Shown here one piece after another: positions 9,056 to 18,212 of a DNA stretch of 64,000 bases. Source of the stretch: Chlamydiota bacterium (GTDB taxonomy: Bacteria > Chlamydiota > Chlamydiia > Chlamydiales > RGXB01). Below the pieces are notes generated by a model that was not told where the DNA came from, searched no databases, and saw only the letters and a list, made by a program, of their open reading frames with translations. The stretch is from NCBI GenBank assembly GCA_016866475.1, contig VGMF01000001.1, positions 62,001 through 126,000 on the forward strand. The letters are read 5' to 3'. Positions within the stretch are counted from its first letter, which is position 1, and each line of letters starts with the position of its first letter. Made by a program: the position numbers and the translations under genes.

Positions 9056-9242
9056 ATATACCTCTTTTTATATAACAAATGTAGACTAGCTTTATCTATT
9101 ATCAAGATTCATTAGATTTTTTGCCTACCTACAAAAATTGAGCTGATAAATAGTAATTAATGAGTATTAAAACTTCCATTCTAATTTATCAAAAAAGTAT
9201 ACTCAATTTGAAGGGAAGGTCAAAAAGAAAACGGGTAATAAA

Positions 9243-10604
9243 CTATGCGCTTCTTGTCGCTAATTTTTTACACATACCGGGAAATAAAAAGAGGTGGATC
9301 GGATAAGTTAACCACCAGTAGAGCCTGCCGACAACCCCCGATGGTCTAAAAACGGCCTTCTGCCTTAGATATCCATCCTCAATCCAAAACTCCAGCCAGG
9401 CCTCCCCCGGCATCCGCATCAGAGCGTACAAGAGAATATGTTTCCTTTCCCGATCCTCTATCAAAATATCCCATACCTCAAAAAAGTCCTTTTTTGTCCC
9501 GAAAAAATAATCGATTGCGATCCGGATTCTCCATGCCCAGTTCATAAAATAGAAACGATCCTGACTTTGCCCGAAGTAGTGTAACCGATACCAAAGATTC
9601 GGTTCTGCTATGTTGAGTGGAGCTTTCACCTCAAATGAAAGGGTGCCAAATGTAGGCGCATGCCCCTCTTCCGTTTTGATAAATGCCTCCTGACAGGCCT
9701 CTTCAAAGCTTTTTGTCTGAAAGGGGATGATTTTTTGAATCGAATGATCTTGTACATAAGTGTCATTTTTCAGACTCAATACAAGGCTTTGGGCAAGCTT
9801 GAAGGTGGTGCTTGTTACAAAATAGATCCAGTAAGAGGAGAGTTTTGGGGTCAGGAACGGAACCGGAATGATCAACCGGTAAAAACCCCTGAATTTAGCA
9901 AAGCGCAACAACATTTCCTTATAAGAGATCACCTCCGGCCCACCGATTTCAAATATCTTCTTTATGCAATCGGGGTGATTTGCCACCTCGGTGAGATATC
10001 TGAGCACGTCGGACAATGCTAACGGTTGAGAGCGGTTATTCACCCATTTTGGAGTCATCATTACAGGCAGATGCTCTACAAGATCCCGAATGATTTCAAA
10101 AGAGGCCGAACCGGAACCTAGAATGATGGCAGCACGTAAAATCGTGTAAGGGAGATCCGCTTTTATAAATATTTCCTCAACCTTACGCCTACTTAAAAGA
10201 TGCTTCGAGAGCACGTCCTCGTTTTTCCCAAGTCCGCTTAAGTAGATGACCTGATGGACATAGCTTTTTTTTACCCAATCGGCAAAATTTAGCGCGATCT
10301 GCTGCTCTTTGAGGTCAAAATCGCCCCCCTCGGACATGGAATGGACAAAAAAATAGGCTGCATCCAAATTTTGGGGAAGCGGTGGCAGATTCTCGGGTTG
10401 CAACAGATTCCCTACAAGGACATGCAGAGAGCTGCTTCTGAAGGGTAGCTTACAAGGATCCCTCACTAAGCAATAGAGCTCAACATCTTGCTGATTTAAA
10501 AGAAAATTCACCAGAGCCTTGCCAATAGATCCGGAGGATCCTGTAATCAAAAATTTCTTACCCATACAAGGTGAGTCCATTAGGTTTATTTTCCTTAAGT
10601 TCAT
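9243..10604 (-). CDS. SDR-family NAD(P)-binding protein with C-terminal DUF2867 domain
   Basis: 453 residues. The N-terminal half is an atypical extended SDR: Rossmann motif TGSSGSIGKALV near residue 22, strand and linker YFFVHSMSEG near 85, VIYLSGLGK near 120, and a short substrate region. The C-terminal half (about 310-450) resembles DUF2867, with conserved WRIRIAIDYFFG-type and EAWLEFWI segments. Proteins of this architecture are annotated as SDR oxidoreductase/NmrA-like, of unknown substrate. Several Met codons are possible starts: 10604, 10580 (with AAGGA upstream) or 10565, just before the Rossmann strand. Family is clear, role unknown. Confidence 0.85.
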   Translation of the reverse strand: MNLRKINLMDSPCMGKKFLITGSSGSIGKALVNFLLNQQDVELYCLVRDPCKLPFRSSSLHVLVGNLLQPENLPPLPQNLDAAYFFVHSMSEGGDFDLKEQQIALNFADWVKKSYVHQVIYLSGLGKNEDVLSKHLLSRRKVEEIFIKADLPYTILRAAIILGSGSASFEIIRDLVEHLPVMMTPKWVNNRSQPLALSDVLRYLTEVANHPDCIKKIFEIGGPEVISYKEMLLRFAKFRGFYRLIIPVPFLTPKLSSYWIYFVTSTTFKLAQSLVLSLKNDTYVQDHSIQKIIPFQTKSFEEACQEAFIKTEEGHAPTFGTLSFEVKAPLNIAEPNLWYRLHYFGQSQDRFYFMNWAWRIRIAIDYFFGTKKDFFEVWDILIEDRERKHILLYALMRMPGEAWLEFWIEDGYLRQKAVFRPSGVVGRLYWWLTYPIHLFLFPGMCKKLATRSA

Positions 10605-10655
10605 ACCATTTTTATAAAAAAAAGAGTATAATTATTCCCATATGCGGTTTTATTT

Positions 10656-11717
10656 ATGATAGAGAGATTCGGGGGGGGGCTTCAACGTCCAAACGATAAT
10701 TTGCCTTGTATTAGAGTCTCAAATACCCCCTCTACCCTCTATTTTATTCAATTTTTTAATGATATCTATATGAACTGCAAGGATTTCGCTGTCGATTTCA
10801 AAGAGAAAAAAATCCTGCCGCTAACAAATTCCACCCTAAAAATCCTCGGTTCCCCACTAAACTTAGCCTACTCCCTGGCCAACATCGCACAAATATGTTT
10901 GGAAGCCTTAAAATACTCGCTCCCATGGTTGAAAATCCTAAGTCCGATCGTTGCGACTGTATATACAGGAATCGAAATCGTATGCGATACCCTTCAACTC
11001 AGACACACAACAAAAATTTCTAATGAACTCCCCCTTATCCTCGAAAAAAAAGACTTTGAACTTCTTCAACAAAAGCTCAAAACCGACAGCTCGTTTCAGA
11101 AAATTTTAGGCGAAAAAAACATCGTTGAGATAAGGCAACTTTTGTGTACCCATGTCATGGAAGGGACCGAATTTCCTACAAGCAAAATTGAAGAAATTTT
11201 TCAAACCCAATTGAAAAAAGCCAAAATTATCTATTCCATATCGCTGGTCTGTTTATTTTTAAGCGGCCTATCAATCGTTGTCAGCGCACTTCTTGCTCCA
11301 CCCCTTGTTATATCCTCCTTAGCCATCACCGCTGCAGTTATCTCCACCGTGCGCAACACGATGATTCCCGCTTATCTTTACCAAATAGGGGGTAAATTTT
11401 CTTGGCGCTCTGCAATTCCCGACTGGCCGAAAAAAATCGCATCGACTATTGTGGGCATGTGTCGGATTTTATTAGCCAAATTGCGCACTATCTGGACTCG
11501 CTGTTACACCATTACGAGGGACTTCGGCCCCTTGCATGCACATGGTGGCTATCTTCCCTACTCGAACCCAAATTACACTCCGTTGCCTATATCTTCCTCC
11601 TCGCCTCAACCAAACTCCAGTCGCCCAAGATACGACAGGCTGCATTTGGATCCCTCTTCTTGTATCCCCTCATCTTCGTTGTCAAGTGCTCTGTCGGACG
11701 TGCGAGACCTTATTTAA
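10656..11717 (+). CDS. Hypothetical membrane protein with poly-G tract at its start
   Basis: 353 residues if read from ATG 10656. Two hydrophobic hairpins (about 65-110 and 190-232) resemble the paired segments common in chlamydial membrane and inclusion-type proteins, but no family is recognised. The sixth to eighth codons are GGG GGG GGG: an uninterrupted G9 tract at 10671-10679. A later ATG (10770, MNCKDF) would avoid it. The last 100 or so residues (from about 250) are Ser/Pro-rich and lie over the PAP2 gene in another frame, so they may be an out-of-frame read-through rather than native sequence. Real gene very likely; start and end uncertain. Confidence 0.6.
   Translation: MIERFGGGLQRPNDNLPCIRVSNTPSTLYFIQFFNDIYMNCKDFAVDFKEKKILPLTNSTLKILGSPLNLAYSLANIAQICLEALKYSLPWLKILSPIVATVYTGIEIVCDTLQLRHTTKISNELPLILEKKDFELLQQKLKTDSSFQKILGEKNIVEIRQLLCTHVMEGTEFPTSKIEEIFQTQLKKAKIIYSISLVCLFLSGLSIVVSALLAPPLVISSLAITAAVISTVRNTMIPAYLYQIGGKFSWRSAIPDWPKKIASTIVGMCRILLAKLRTIWTRCYTITRDFGPLHAHGGYLPYSNPNYTPLPISSSSPQPNSSRPRYDRLHLDPSSCIPSSSLSSALSDVRDLI
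10671..10679. repeat. Poly-G tract (G9), candidate slippage site
   Basis: Nine G immediately after codon 5 of the 10656 gene. Gain or loss of one or two G would shift the frame right after initiation. Poly-G tracts near gene starts are a known phase-variation device, for example in chlamydial pmp genes. Confidence 0.75.
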
Positions 11718-12019
11718 ATGAAGATATTTTTAATTGTGTCCCTTTCAGCTTCAACGAGCTGTACTCTTCATTTCCCTCATCCCATGCAGCAGCCCTTGGC
11801 CTGTTTTTATCCATTTTTCGACCTAGATTCTGGCCCTTTTTAGCCCCCCTAGCCCTGGTGAGGGTTTTGGAAGGGGTTCACTATCCGTCAGATGTCCTTG
11901 CGGGATTCCTAATGGGTTTTTTCGTACCCCGTTTTTCGAACAGGATTTTAGCGATCGTTGCCCTTTTCCCACCCCTATCGACGTTAATAAATTATTTTAA
12001 ACCCGCTTCCAACCCTTAA
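11402..12019 (+). CDS. PAP2-family (type 2 phosphatidic acid) phosphatase
   Basis: About 190-205 residues, with all three PAP2 motifs: KCSVGRARP (KX6RP) near 95-103, FPSSHA near 124-129 and RVLEGVHYPSD near 153-163. It has several membrane helices. It would dephosphorylate lipid phosphates such as phosphatidate or undecaprenyl diphosphate at the membrane. The frame opens at 11396 with no ATG; TTG 11402 or GTG 11459 are the likely starts. The first 316 bases overlap the upstream gene in another frame, suggesting a frameshift, a lost stop, or true overlap. A hairpin followed by T4 lies just after the stop. Confidence 0.85.
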   Translation: MALCNSRLAEKNRIDYCGHVSDFISQIAHYLDSLLHHYEGLRPLACTWWLSSLLEPKLHSVAYIFLLASTKLQSPKIRQAAFGSLFLYPLIFVVKCSVGRARPYLNEDIFNCVPFSFNELYSSFPSSHAAALGLFLSIFRPRFWPFLAPLALVRVLEGVHYPSDVLAGFLMGFFVPRFSNRILAIVALFPPLSTLINYFKPASNP

Positions 12020-12031
12020 TTTTCGTATTTC

Positions 12032-12052
12032 CCCCCTTTTAAGGGGGCTTTT
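12032..12052 (+). terminator. Likely intrinsic terminator after PAP2 gene
   Basis: CCCCCT-TTTA-AGGGGG hairpin followed by CTTTT, starting 13 bases after the PAP2 stop. Short loop and short T tract, so of moderate strength. Confidence 0.45.
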
Positions 12053-12229
12053 GGCCAAAAAAACATGGCCCTAAACGTTTACAAACGAATATTTTTTAAG
12101 CTGTCTAGCGCCTAAGTAGTTGCTTCACAATCGAATAAAAAATTTTTTTTATTTAATAATCTTTATCTATTTTTTTAAAGGGCTTCTGTTTATAATAATT
12201 CCTAATCTGATGGTTTTAATGGTTTTATT

Positions 12230-15200
12230 ATGAGTGCAAATACCCCCATTTCGTCCAGTAGCCAATCTTCATGGCTTCAAGATCGCAGGAGACTTATACA
12301 GACCCGGCCCCCTTTATCGATGCCTATTCAATGGCCCTCCCCTAACCCCCAGGCGGCGCGAAAAATACCATGGTCCGTGATGCATAGGACAACCCCGAAC
12401 CTAAACGACATATCAACATACATGCATAGATCTGGATTAGGAGTGGTCAGAAAGAACTCCGAAACAGCGTCCCGCCATACCGCTCTTGTTCAGCATAATG
12501 GAAGCGCCGGCTCCCCCCAAAGTAGCTTTCAACTCCTGGATTTTTTGTCTAACTTACCCAGTCGCATCTTAGGCCCGTCCCTAGATCAGAAGATACGCTG
12601 TTTACGAGAAAATGGGAATTTGCCCCCATCCGGCCTTATACAAAGAGCTTTATGCTGGATTCCTAAAAAAGGGCTTGAACTCGTCAAGGGCCCCTTCGAG
12701 AGATACACTTTCTTCCAAAAGGGCCGTTTACTGCTCCAAAATCCGTCGAATTTAAATGCTGATCTTAATAGTTGGTGTCAACAAGCTTTAAGCACCTACA
12801 AGTTTTCAGATCCCCAGAGGGCTCTTTTAACGAGATGTTCATCTGGTATCTCAGGCGAAGATCTGGAAGGACTGAAACTTCTTGTAGCAGCCGAGCTGGA
12901 TCTCACTCAAGCCGAATTACCCCTTCCCCAGCTGACAGCTCTAGCAGCTCAGGCCCTGTTTTTTAATGCTGGAACAGCTCGTCCGGCGTTGGGAGCCCCA
13001 CAGCCGCGACAAAACCCCGATGATCAACTTGGGTTTATCCATGAGATTGAGAAAATTTTGCAGGGAGCTGACTTAACTAGCGAAGTAGGGAGGATCATCG
13101 CAAGGAAATGCGTACTCCCTCCACTGCAGTTTATCCTAGAAAAAATAGAACAATCCCCATCTACGCAACAGTTACAACCTTATGTCCGTCAGCTTAAAAC
13201 ACAGTTATCAGCAGTTGGATCCGCGCTAGACACTAAATCTCCGGAGGATATCCTGTCTGCTTTTACATCGTTTACCCAAGTCCTAAACCAGCGGCCTCCG
13301 ATTGCCATTCAGGGGATTGGAATTATCGGCGCCGGCAGCCTCTCTGAGCCTGTTTCTATACGGCCTCTCGATGAAGATCTGTTGACGCCTTCCCGCCGAC
13401 ACGCATCCTTCGAGGATGCAAAAGAAGTTACTAACTATACGATGGGCCGTTTTGAACGTGCTTTTTCTGCGTACTCCACCCTTTCGATTTGCAACTTGTT
13501 CTTAAAAACGTCGGACCGGAAGAAATATGACTACCCGGAGCTTTTGGAACAAATAGAACAAAAAAAACACGAGCGTAGCAGTTTAAGCGAAAAAGAATTA
13601 TTTATTAGGGAGCTGCAAAACTTGATCCAAAAAGATAAAGAAGCGAACTGGCTGAAACGCTTATTCTTTGGATCGAGACACGTGCTTAGCCTTATATTCT
13701 GGTTCTCGGAAAAAATCGTCTCTGTTTGCTCCCAATCAATTTTGACAAAAATGCGCTCTGATATGCAACAGATCCAATCTTGCGAGAGCGGGGAGTCCAA
13801 CACAAAAAGGTTGCCGTTTGAACTATTGAATAGTCCCCTATGCAACATGATCAGAATGTACCGTTCTGCGGCTCAACCTGAATCTGGAAAACATCGCGAC
13901 TCCGCATCTTTGGAAACAGTGATGGAGTCCGTATCGAAAGAACCTGATTTCTACGACGGTATGTCGGAGACAACGCTGAAAAACAGAGTTACGGACAAAA
14001 TCATATCCGATTATCTGCCAAGGATAAAACTTGAAGAGGGCTACCTGGAATTGATCAAAGGGTTGCCGGGACAGTCGGTTTTGAAAGTGCTTCTTCCTAT
14101 TGTAAGAGCACTGGATTACATCCCCAACAAATTCATCGCATGGTTCTCAAGAAAACTTCTGAACGAAACAGACGCACTTACTGTAATATTCGATAGCATC
14201 AAAACAAAAAGAAATCAATCGACGAACCTTGAACTTACGATCTATCAATCGCTTCACGAAGAACTGGCCCGTGTCTATAAGGGTATGCAACATGCAGGAA
14301 ATGACGATACAGCAGAGGTGCAACTCTCAAGCCAAGGTCTTAAAGAAATCCGGGCATTGTGTCATCAAATCGCTCAAATCCGACGCTTAAAAGGCTTTTC
14401 AACGGAAAAACAGCTAAGCGACTATATGAAGAATGACACACCCCTTGCAGAACAAGCAGAGGGGTATTTGATCGATCAAAACGAGGCGATCCTGGGAGAT
14501 CTGTTCATGAGTGTCTATCGATCAGTCACGGATAAGATTTCTCTTGAAACTCAACTAAACACAGTTGTCGAAACAGCCATTTCCTCAATTGAAAGCTCAG
14601 CAAATCCCAATCCGGGTGCCCTGCAAAAGCAAATAGCGTCTGAAAAAGATTCCATTGGACGGCTCTTGCGCAGCATCCTCCAGATCTCTATTGACCGGGG
14701 TATAGATTCTGCTTTAGAGTCCAAACCCTACCAGACCGAGGCTATGGCTCAAATAAAAAAGATGGTTTCGATCCAGCTCTTAAGAGAGTCCATAAAAAAT
14801 TTGAAAAGCAACCCGAATAGTAGATCCATTAAAGCGGTACATGCCCAAAATCTAAGGCTGCTCTTAATGACCGCTCAGCGTCAAATTATTGTTTATTCGT
14901 CAAGTTTAGATAGGTCCCAAACCCTGAATCCGACAGACCTGAATCTTTTGAAAAGCCGGCTTTCCTGCATAAGCGAGTGTTTAGGTGGAATCCTTCTCCA
15001 AGCTTCGGAGCTCATGGATCGTTATACCTATGAAAGTCTGGTATTGAAACCTGAGGTTCTAATCAGACGCCTTTTAGCCGTTTTTGCGAATCCCACGCAC
15101 GAAAATAAAAAAGAGTTAACGACTATTAGGAAATCGTTCATTGAATCAAGGCACCTTTTCAACAAATTCTCTAACTGGAACGATCTAGACTCTTCCATAA

Positions 15201-15610
15201 CGTCGGCCTGTGCGTTGGCGGGTAAACTGACCTCACAAGAAGATTCTAGACTAGGCGAAGAGCAACGCGCTTTAATTGATGCAGAATCGGCTAAATTGAG
15301 GGCACTCGAACAAACATTCAGCGCTCTCCCTGAAAACTCAGTTACTAATGACGCGATCCTAGGGTGGCTCGAAGAGGAGTCTTCTGAGGGTCATGCACTC
15401 GACGTTTTATTAGAGACTCGTTTGGAGAGAGAAGAGGTGGACATTCCTCTTTTAACAAAAGACTCTCCAATCGTTCGTGTAGCAAAAAATCAGACCACCA
15501 GCGTTCTCAATAATTACTTGAACGACATGGTAGTCCTTCTTGCAGATCCGCTGCTTCATGAGGTAACGCTAAAAACCTGGCTTGCATCATTTGTAAACTA
15601 CAAAAAATAG
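12230..15610 (+). CDS. Large hypothetical protein (1126 residues), possible secreted or effector protein
   Basis: No recognised domain. The first 90 or so residues are low-complexity and rich in Ser, Pro, Gln and Arg, with no signal peptide. The rest is predicted to be mainly alpha-helical, with many Leu, Gln, Glu and Ser and amphipathic heptad-like stretches, and one weakly hydrophobic patch (about 475-500). A disordered N-terminus followed by a long helical body is common among type III secretion substrates of chlamydiae, but this is inference only. A TATAAT-like box at 12191-12196 lies upstream. The gene ends at a strong intrinsic terminator, so it forms a single transcription unit. Confidence 0.75.
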   Translation: MSANTPISSSSQSSWLQDRRRLIQTRPPLSMPIQWPSPNPQAARKIPWSVMHRTTPNLNDISTYMHRSGLGVVRKNSETASRHTALVQHNGSAGSPQSSFQLLDFLSNLPSRILGPSLDQKIRCLRENGNLPPSGLIQRALCWIPKKGLELVKGPFERYTFFQKGRLLLQNPSNLNADLNSWCQQALSTYKFSDPQRALLTRCSSGISGEDLEGLKLLVAAELDLTQAELPLPQLTALAAQALFFNAGTARPALGAPQPRQNPDDQLGFIHEIEKILQGADLTSEVGRIIARKCVLPPLQFILEKIEQSPSTQQLQPYVRQLKTQLSAVGSALDTKSPEDILSAFTSFTQVLNQRPPIAIQGIGIIGAGSLSEPVSIRPLDEDLLTPSRRHASFEDAKEVTNYTMGRFERAFSAYSTLSICNLFLKTSDRKKYDYPELLEQIEQKKHERSSLSEKELFIRELQNLIQKDKEANWLKRLFFGSRHVLSLIFWFSEKIVSVCSQSILTKMRSDMQQIQSCESGESNTKRLPFELLNSPLCNMIRMYRSAAQPESGKHRDSASLETVMESVSKEPDFYDGMSETTLKNRVTDKIISDYLPRIKLEEGYLELIKGLPGQSVLKVLLPIVRALDYIPNKFIAWFSRKLLNETDALTVIFDSIKTKRNQSTNLELTIYQSLHEELARVYKGMQHAGNDDTAEVQLSSQGLKEIRALCHQIAQIRRLKGFSTEKQLSDYMKNDTPLAEQAEGYLIDQNEAILGDLFMSVYRSVTDKISLETQLNTVVETAISSIESSANPNPGALQKQIASEKDSIGRLLRSILQISIDRGIDSALESKPYQTEAMAQIKKMVSIQLLRESIKNLKSNPNSRSIKAVHAQNLRLLLMTAQRQIIVYSSSLDRSQTLNPTDLNLLKSRLSCISECLGGILLQASELMDRYTYESLVLKPEVLIRRLLAVFANPTHENKKELTTIRKSFIESRHLFNKFSNWNDLDSSITSACALAGKLTSQEDSRLGEEQRALIDAESAKLRALEQTFSALPENSVTNDAILGWLEEESSEGHALDVLLETRLEREEVDIPLLTKDSPIVRVAKNQTTSVLNNYLNDMVVLLADPLLHEVTLKTWLASFVNYKK

Positions 15611-15616
15611 CATAAG

Positions 15617-15641
15617 GCCCCCTGCCCAGGGGGCTTTTTTT
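15617..15641 (+). terminator. Strong intrinsic terminator
   Basis: GCCCCCT stem, GCCC loop, AGGGGGC stem, then T7. It starts six bases after the stop of the 1126-residue gene and reaches the end of the convergent LOG-family gene. Confidence 0.85.
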
Positions 15642-16284
15642 AACCCTTCTTCACTTTTTTGGATTCAAAATAGATCTGGGATAGTACTTTTGTGATTTCT
15701 TTTTCCTGTTTCACAGAACGCTTAAAAAGGCGCTTATGATCCATGAACCCCTGTTTTTCGACAAACTCTATGAATTGAAAGAAGCGATCAAAATACCCGT
15801 TGATATCAAATACAACCAAAGGTCTTAGAGCTTTATCCTTGGTGGCATTCTGATCGATCACAAAACTCATTTCTGCAATCGTCTCTATACCCCCCGGCAA
15901 AACCAGGAAAAGGTCGCTGTCGTTGTACATTTGTTGCATCCTTTCGGAGTCATTTTGGAAGATTTTGGAGGGTATGGCATCGGGGGTTTTGAATTTCTCT
16001 TTTTCGTTTCTGTAGGCCACCACCTCCCCACCTCGAGACTTGAACTCCTGAACAAAAAAATATCTGATACCTGCGCCCCCTCCGTCATAAATAAGCCGGA
16101 CTTTTGAGGTGTCCATCTCTTTAGCCAGTTTTTTTACCTCAAGCGTGATCTCCTTGTCGTTACCATTTTTATCGCTACCGATAAGCGCTACGGTTAGTTT
16201 GGAGGGACTTAAAGCGGGATCATTTTTTGTGGTTTCAACAGGGGCTACTGCCACGATCAGGCTTAATACCAGATGGGTAAACAT
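15640..16284 (-). CDS. LOG-family (lysine-decarboxylase-like) protein with signal-like N-terminus
   Basis: 214 residues of the LOG / cytokinin riboside 5'-monophosphate phosphoribohydrolase-like fold. The Rossmann-type region LIYDGGGAGI (near 64-73) and the signature PGGIETIAEM (near 130-139, compare PGGxGTxxE) are visible. LOG enzymes cleave nucleoside 5'-monophosphates to base and ribose phosphate. Here the signature has Glu where most have Gly, and the first residues (MFTHLVLSLIVAVAPVET) look like a signal peptide, unusual for this cytoplasmic family. It could be a secreted or exported relative, or the true start may lie further in. Convergent with the gene before it, divergent from the ABC-F gene. 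Confidence 0.75.
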   Translation of the reverse strand: MFTHLVLSLIVAVAPVETTKNDPALSPSKLTVALIGSDKNGNDKEITLEVKKLAKEMDTSKVRLIYDGGGAGIRYFFVQEFKSRGGEVVAYRNEKEKFKTPDAIPSKIFQNDSERMQQMYNDSDLFLVLPGGIETIAEMSFVIDQNATKDKALRPLVVFDINGYFDRFFQFIEFVEKQGFMDHKRLFKRSVKQEKEITKVLSQIYFESKKVKKG

Positions 16285-16382
16285 ATGTCTGTTCCGTCAT
16301 GAATTAGAACTCATTGAAGAGTATATTTGAACTGCGATTAGATTCCCTCAAAAAAAAAGGGGCGTTCGTTTATACTAGATCT

Positions 16383-18071
16383 ATGCAAATCCTCCTTAGC
16401 GTACAAAATCTTAGCAAATCATTTGGATCTAAAAACCTTTTTGACAACCTTAGCTTCAGTGTTTTCGACCATCAAAAAATTGGAATCGTAGGGCCGAACG
16501 GGTCGGGTAAAAGCACCCTTTTACGCATTTTACAAGGGATCGATGCCCCCGACGAAGGGAAGGTGATCTATCGAAAAGGGGTCAAATCTGCGTATGCCGC
16601 CCAACAGGCGGATATCTTAAATCTTGAATTAAGCGCCTATAGAAAAAATCTGTTTGACTTTCCGATGGATGTGGACCCGTCTAAACTTTCGGGAGGGCAA
16701 AAGAGAAAATATTTAATCGCCCATGCAATCGATCAGGAACCATCTCTGTTACTTTTGGATGAACCGACAAACCATCTGGACCTTGAGGGTATTTTGTGGC
16801 TTGAGGAGATGCTAAATTCGATCTCGACGCCCATGCTGATCATCAGCCACGATAGGGTTTTTTTAGATAGGGTAACCAATGCCACCCTGGAGATCAACCA
16901 CCGCTATCCCAAAGGACATTTTTTCGTTGACGGCCCCTTTTCGACCTATTTGAAAGAGAAAGAGATCTACGAGGCAAGTCAGTCCAAAAAGGCCCATTCT
17001 CTTGAACAAGAGCTTAAAAAACAGCTTGAGTGGCTCGGGCGAACAGCTCCGGCGAGAACGGCAAAATCCCTTACCCGAATCAGAGACGTCGGCAGCCTTA
17101 AACAAGAGGTGCGCGATATCAAGGAGAGGAACCGGGACCTGGGTATTTTAGCTACTTTTAGCCAATCTACTTCGAGCTCTAAAAAGCTGATCGTTTTGAA
17201 GCATGTTTTTAAGAGTTTTAATGAAAAAAACCTCTTTGAAGATTTCAATATCGAAATTTCTAGAAAAGACCGCCTGGGCGTTTTAGGGATGAACGGATCG
17301 GGAAAAAGCACCCTTTTAAAAATCTTGCTTAAAGAATTGGCTCCGGACAAGGGAACAGTGAAATGGAAAGAGGATTTGAACGTAGTCTACTTTGACCAAA
17401 TGAAGGAGGCCTTGCCTAAAAAAGGGATGACTCTACAAGAAGCACTTACAGGTCACTTGGCCGAAACGGTCTTTTATCAGGGTAAGGCGATGCATATCAT
17501 CTCGTGGGCCAAAAAATTTCGCTTCGAACCCGACAGACTATCGATGGACATTGAGGTGTTGTCGGGCGGAGAGCGGGCCCGCGCGATTCTGGCAAGGCTT
17601 ATGCTAAAACCGGCCGATGTGCTTCTCCTTGACGAGCCGACAAATGATCTCGACATGGAGATGATTGACCTTCTTACGAAGTCCCTAGAGGACTTTGAGG
17701 GTGCAGTAGTAGTGATTTCCCATGATCGTTACTTTCTAAACGCCCTATCGACTCAATATATTGGACTCGGTGTAGACAGCGAAACCGGCTACCTCTTTAG
17801 CGATTTTGAGCAGTGGCAACAAAAGCTCTCCCAAAAAAGAAAAGAGACCAAATCAGCGGGCGCAATACCAACCTCCCAAAACCCTAAGGAGAAAAAGCGC
17901 TCCACAAGAGAAATTGAGCAAAAAATTGAAAAATTAGAAGAACAGATCCTTTCACTAGAAGAGAAATTAGCCCGAGCCTCCCCTCAAGATCTTGAAAAGC
18001 TTTGCAAACAGCACCTTTTTCTCAAAAAAGAATTGGAATCCCTTTATAAAACATGGGAAGAGCTGGTTTAA
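16383..18071 (+). CDS. ABC-F family ATPase (Uup-type)
   Basis: Two ABC ATPase domains in one chain with no membrane segments. Both have Walker A GxNGSGKST, signatures LSGGQKRK and LSGGERAR, and Walker B followed by DEPTNHLDL and DEPTNDLDM. ABC-F proteins bind the ribosome (E-site translation factors) or act in DNA/RNA maintenance as Uup does. The C-terminus (about 490-562) is a charged coiled coil, as in Uup. The open frame begins at 16314, but ATG 16383 (MQILLSVQNLSKSF) fits the usual start of the first ABC domain. Divergent from the LOG gene. Confidence 0.93.
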   Translation: MQILLSVQNLSKSFGSKNLFDNLSFSVFDHQKIGIVGPNGSGKSTLLRILQGIDAPDEGKVIYRKGVKSAYAAQQADILNLELSAYRKNLFDFPMDVDPSKLSGGQKRKYLIAHAIDQEPSLLLLDEPTNHLDLEGILWLEEMLNSISTPMLIISHDRVFLDRVTNATLEINHRYPKGHFFVDGPFSTYLKEKEIYEASQSKKAHSLEQELKKQLEWLGRTAPARTAKSLTRIRDVGSLKQEVRDIKERNRDLGILATFSQSTSSSKKLIVLKHVFKSFNEKNLFEDFNIEISRKDRLGVLGMNGSGKSTLLKILLKELAPDKGTVKWKEDLNVVYFDQMKEALPKKGMTLQEALTGHLAETVFYQGKAMHIISWAKKFRFEPDRLSMDIEVLSGGERARAILARLMLKPADVLLLDEPTNDLDMEMIDLLTKSLEDFEGAVVVISHDRYFLNALSTQYIGLGVDSETGYLFSDFEQWQQKLSQKRKETKSAGAIPTSQNPKEKKRSTREIEQKIEKLEEQILSLEEKLARASPQDLEKLCKQHLFLKKELESLYKTWEELV

Positions 18072-18212
18072 TAACTTTCGTTTCATGAAAGATGGAACTG
18101 TCGCTAAGGGGGAAATCTACCTGGGCCCGCTTCTTAAAAAATTTTACCCCGGATGGACCAAAAGGCATTTCACCTTGCAAACGTGAAAAATTTCGGGTAA
18201 AATAGCCACCTT

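Noticed and set aside
9161-9205. TGAGTAT ... ATACTCA inverted repeat upstream of the 8660-9055 gene
   Set aside because: Seven base pairs with a 31-base gap in AT-rich DNA; expected by chance.
18085-18186. 33-codon frame between the ABC-F gene and rlmN
   Set aside because: Short, no ribosome site, no recognised family; may be a remnant but cannot be supported.
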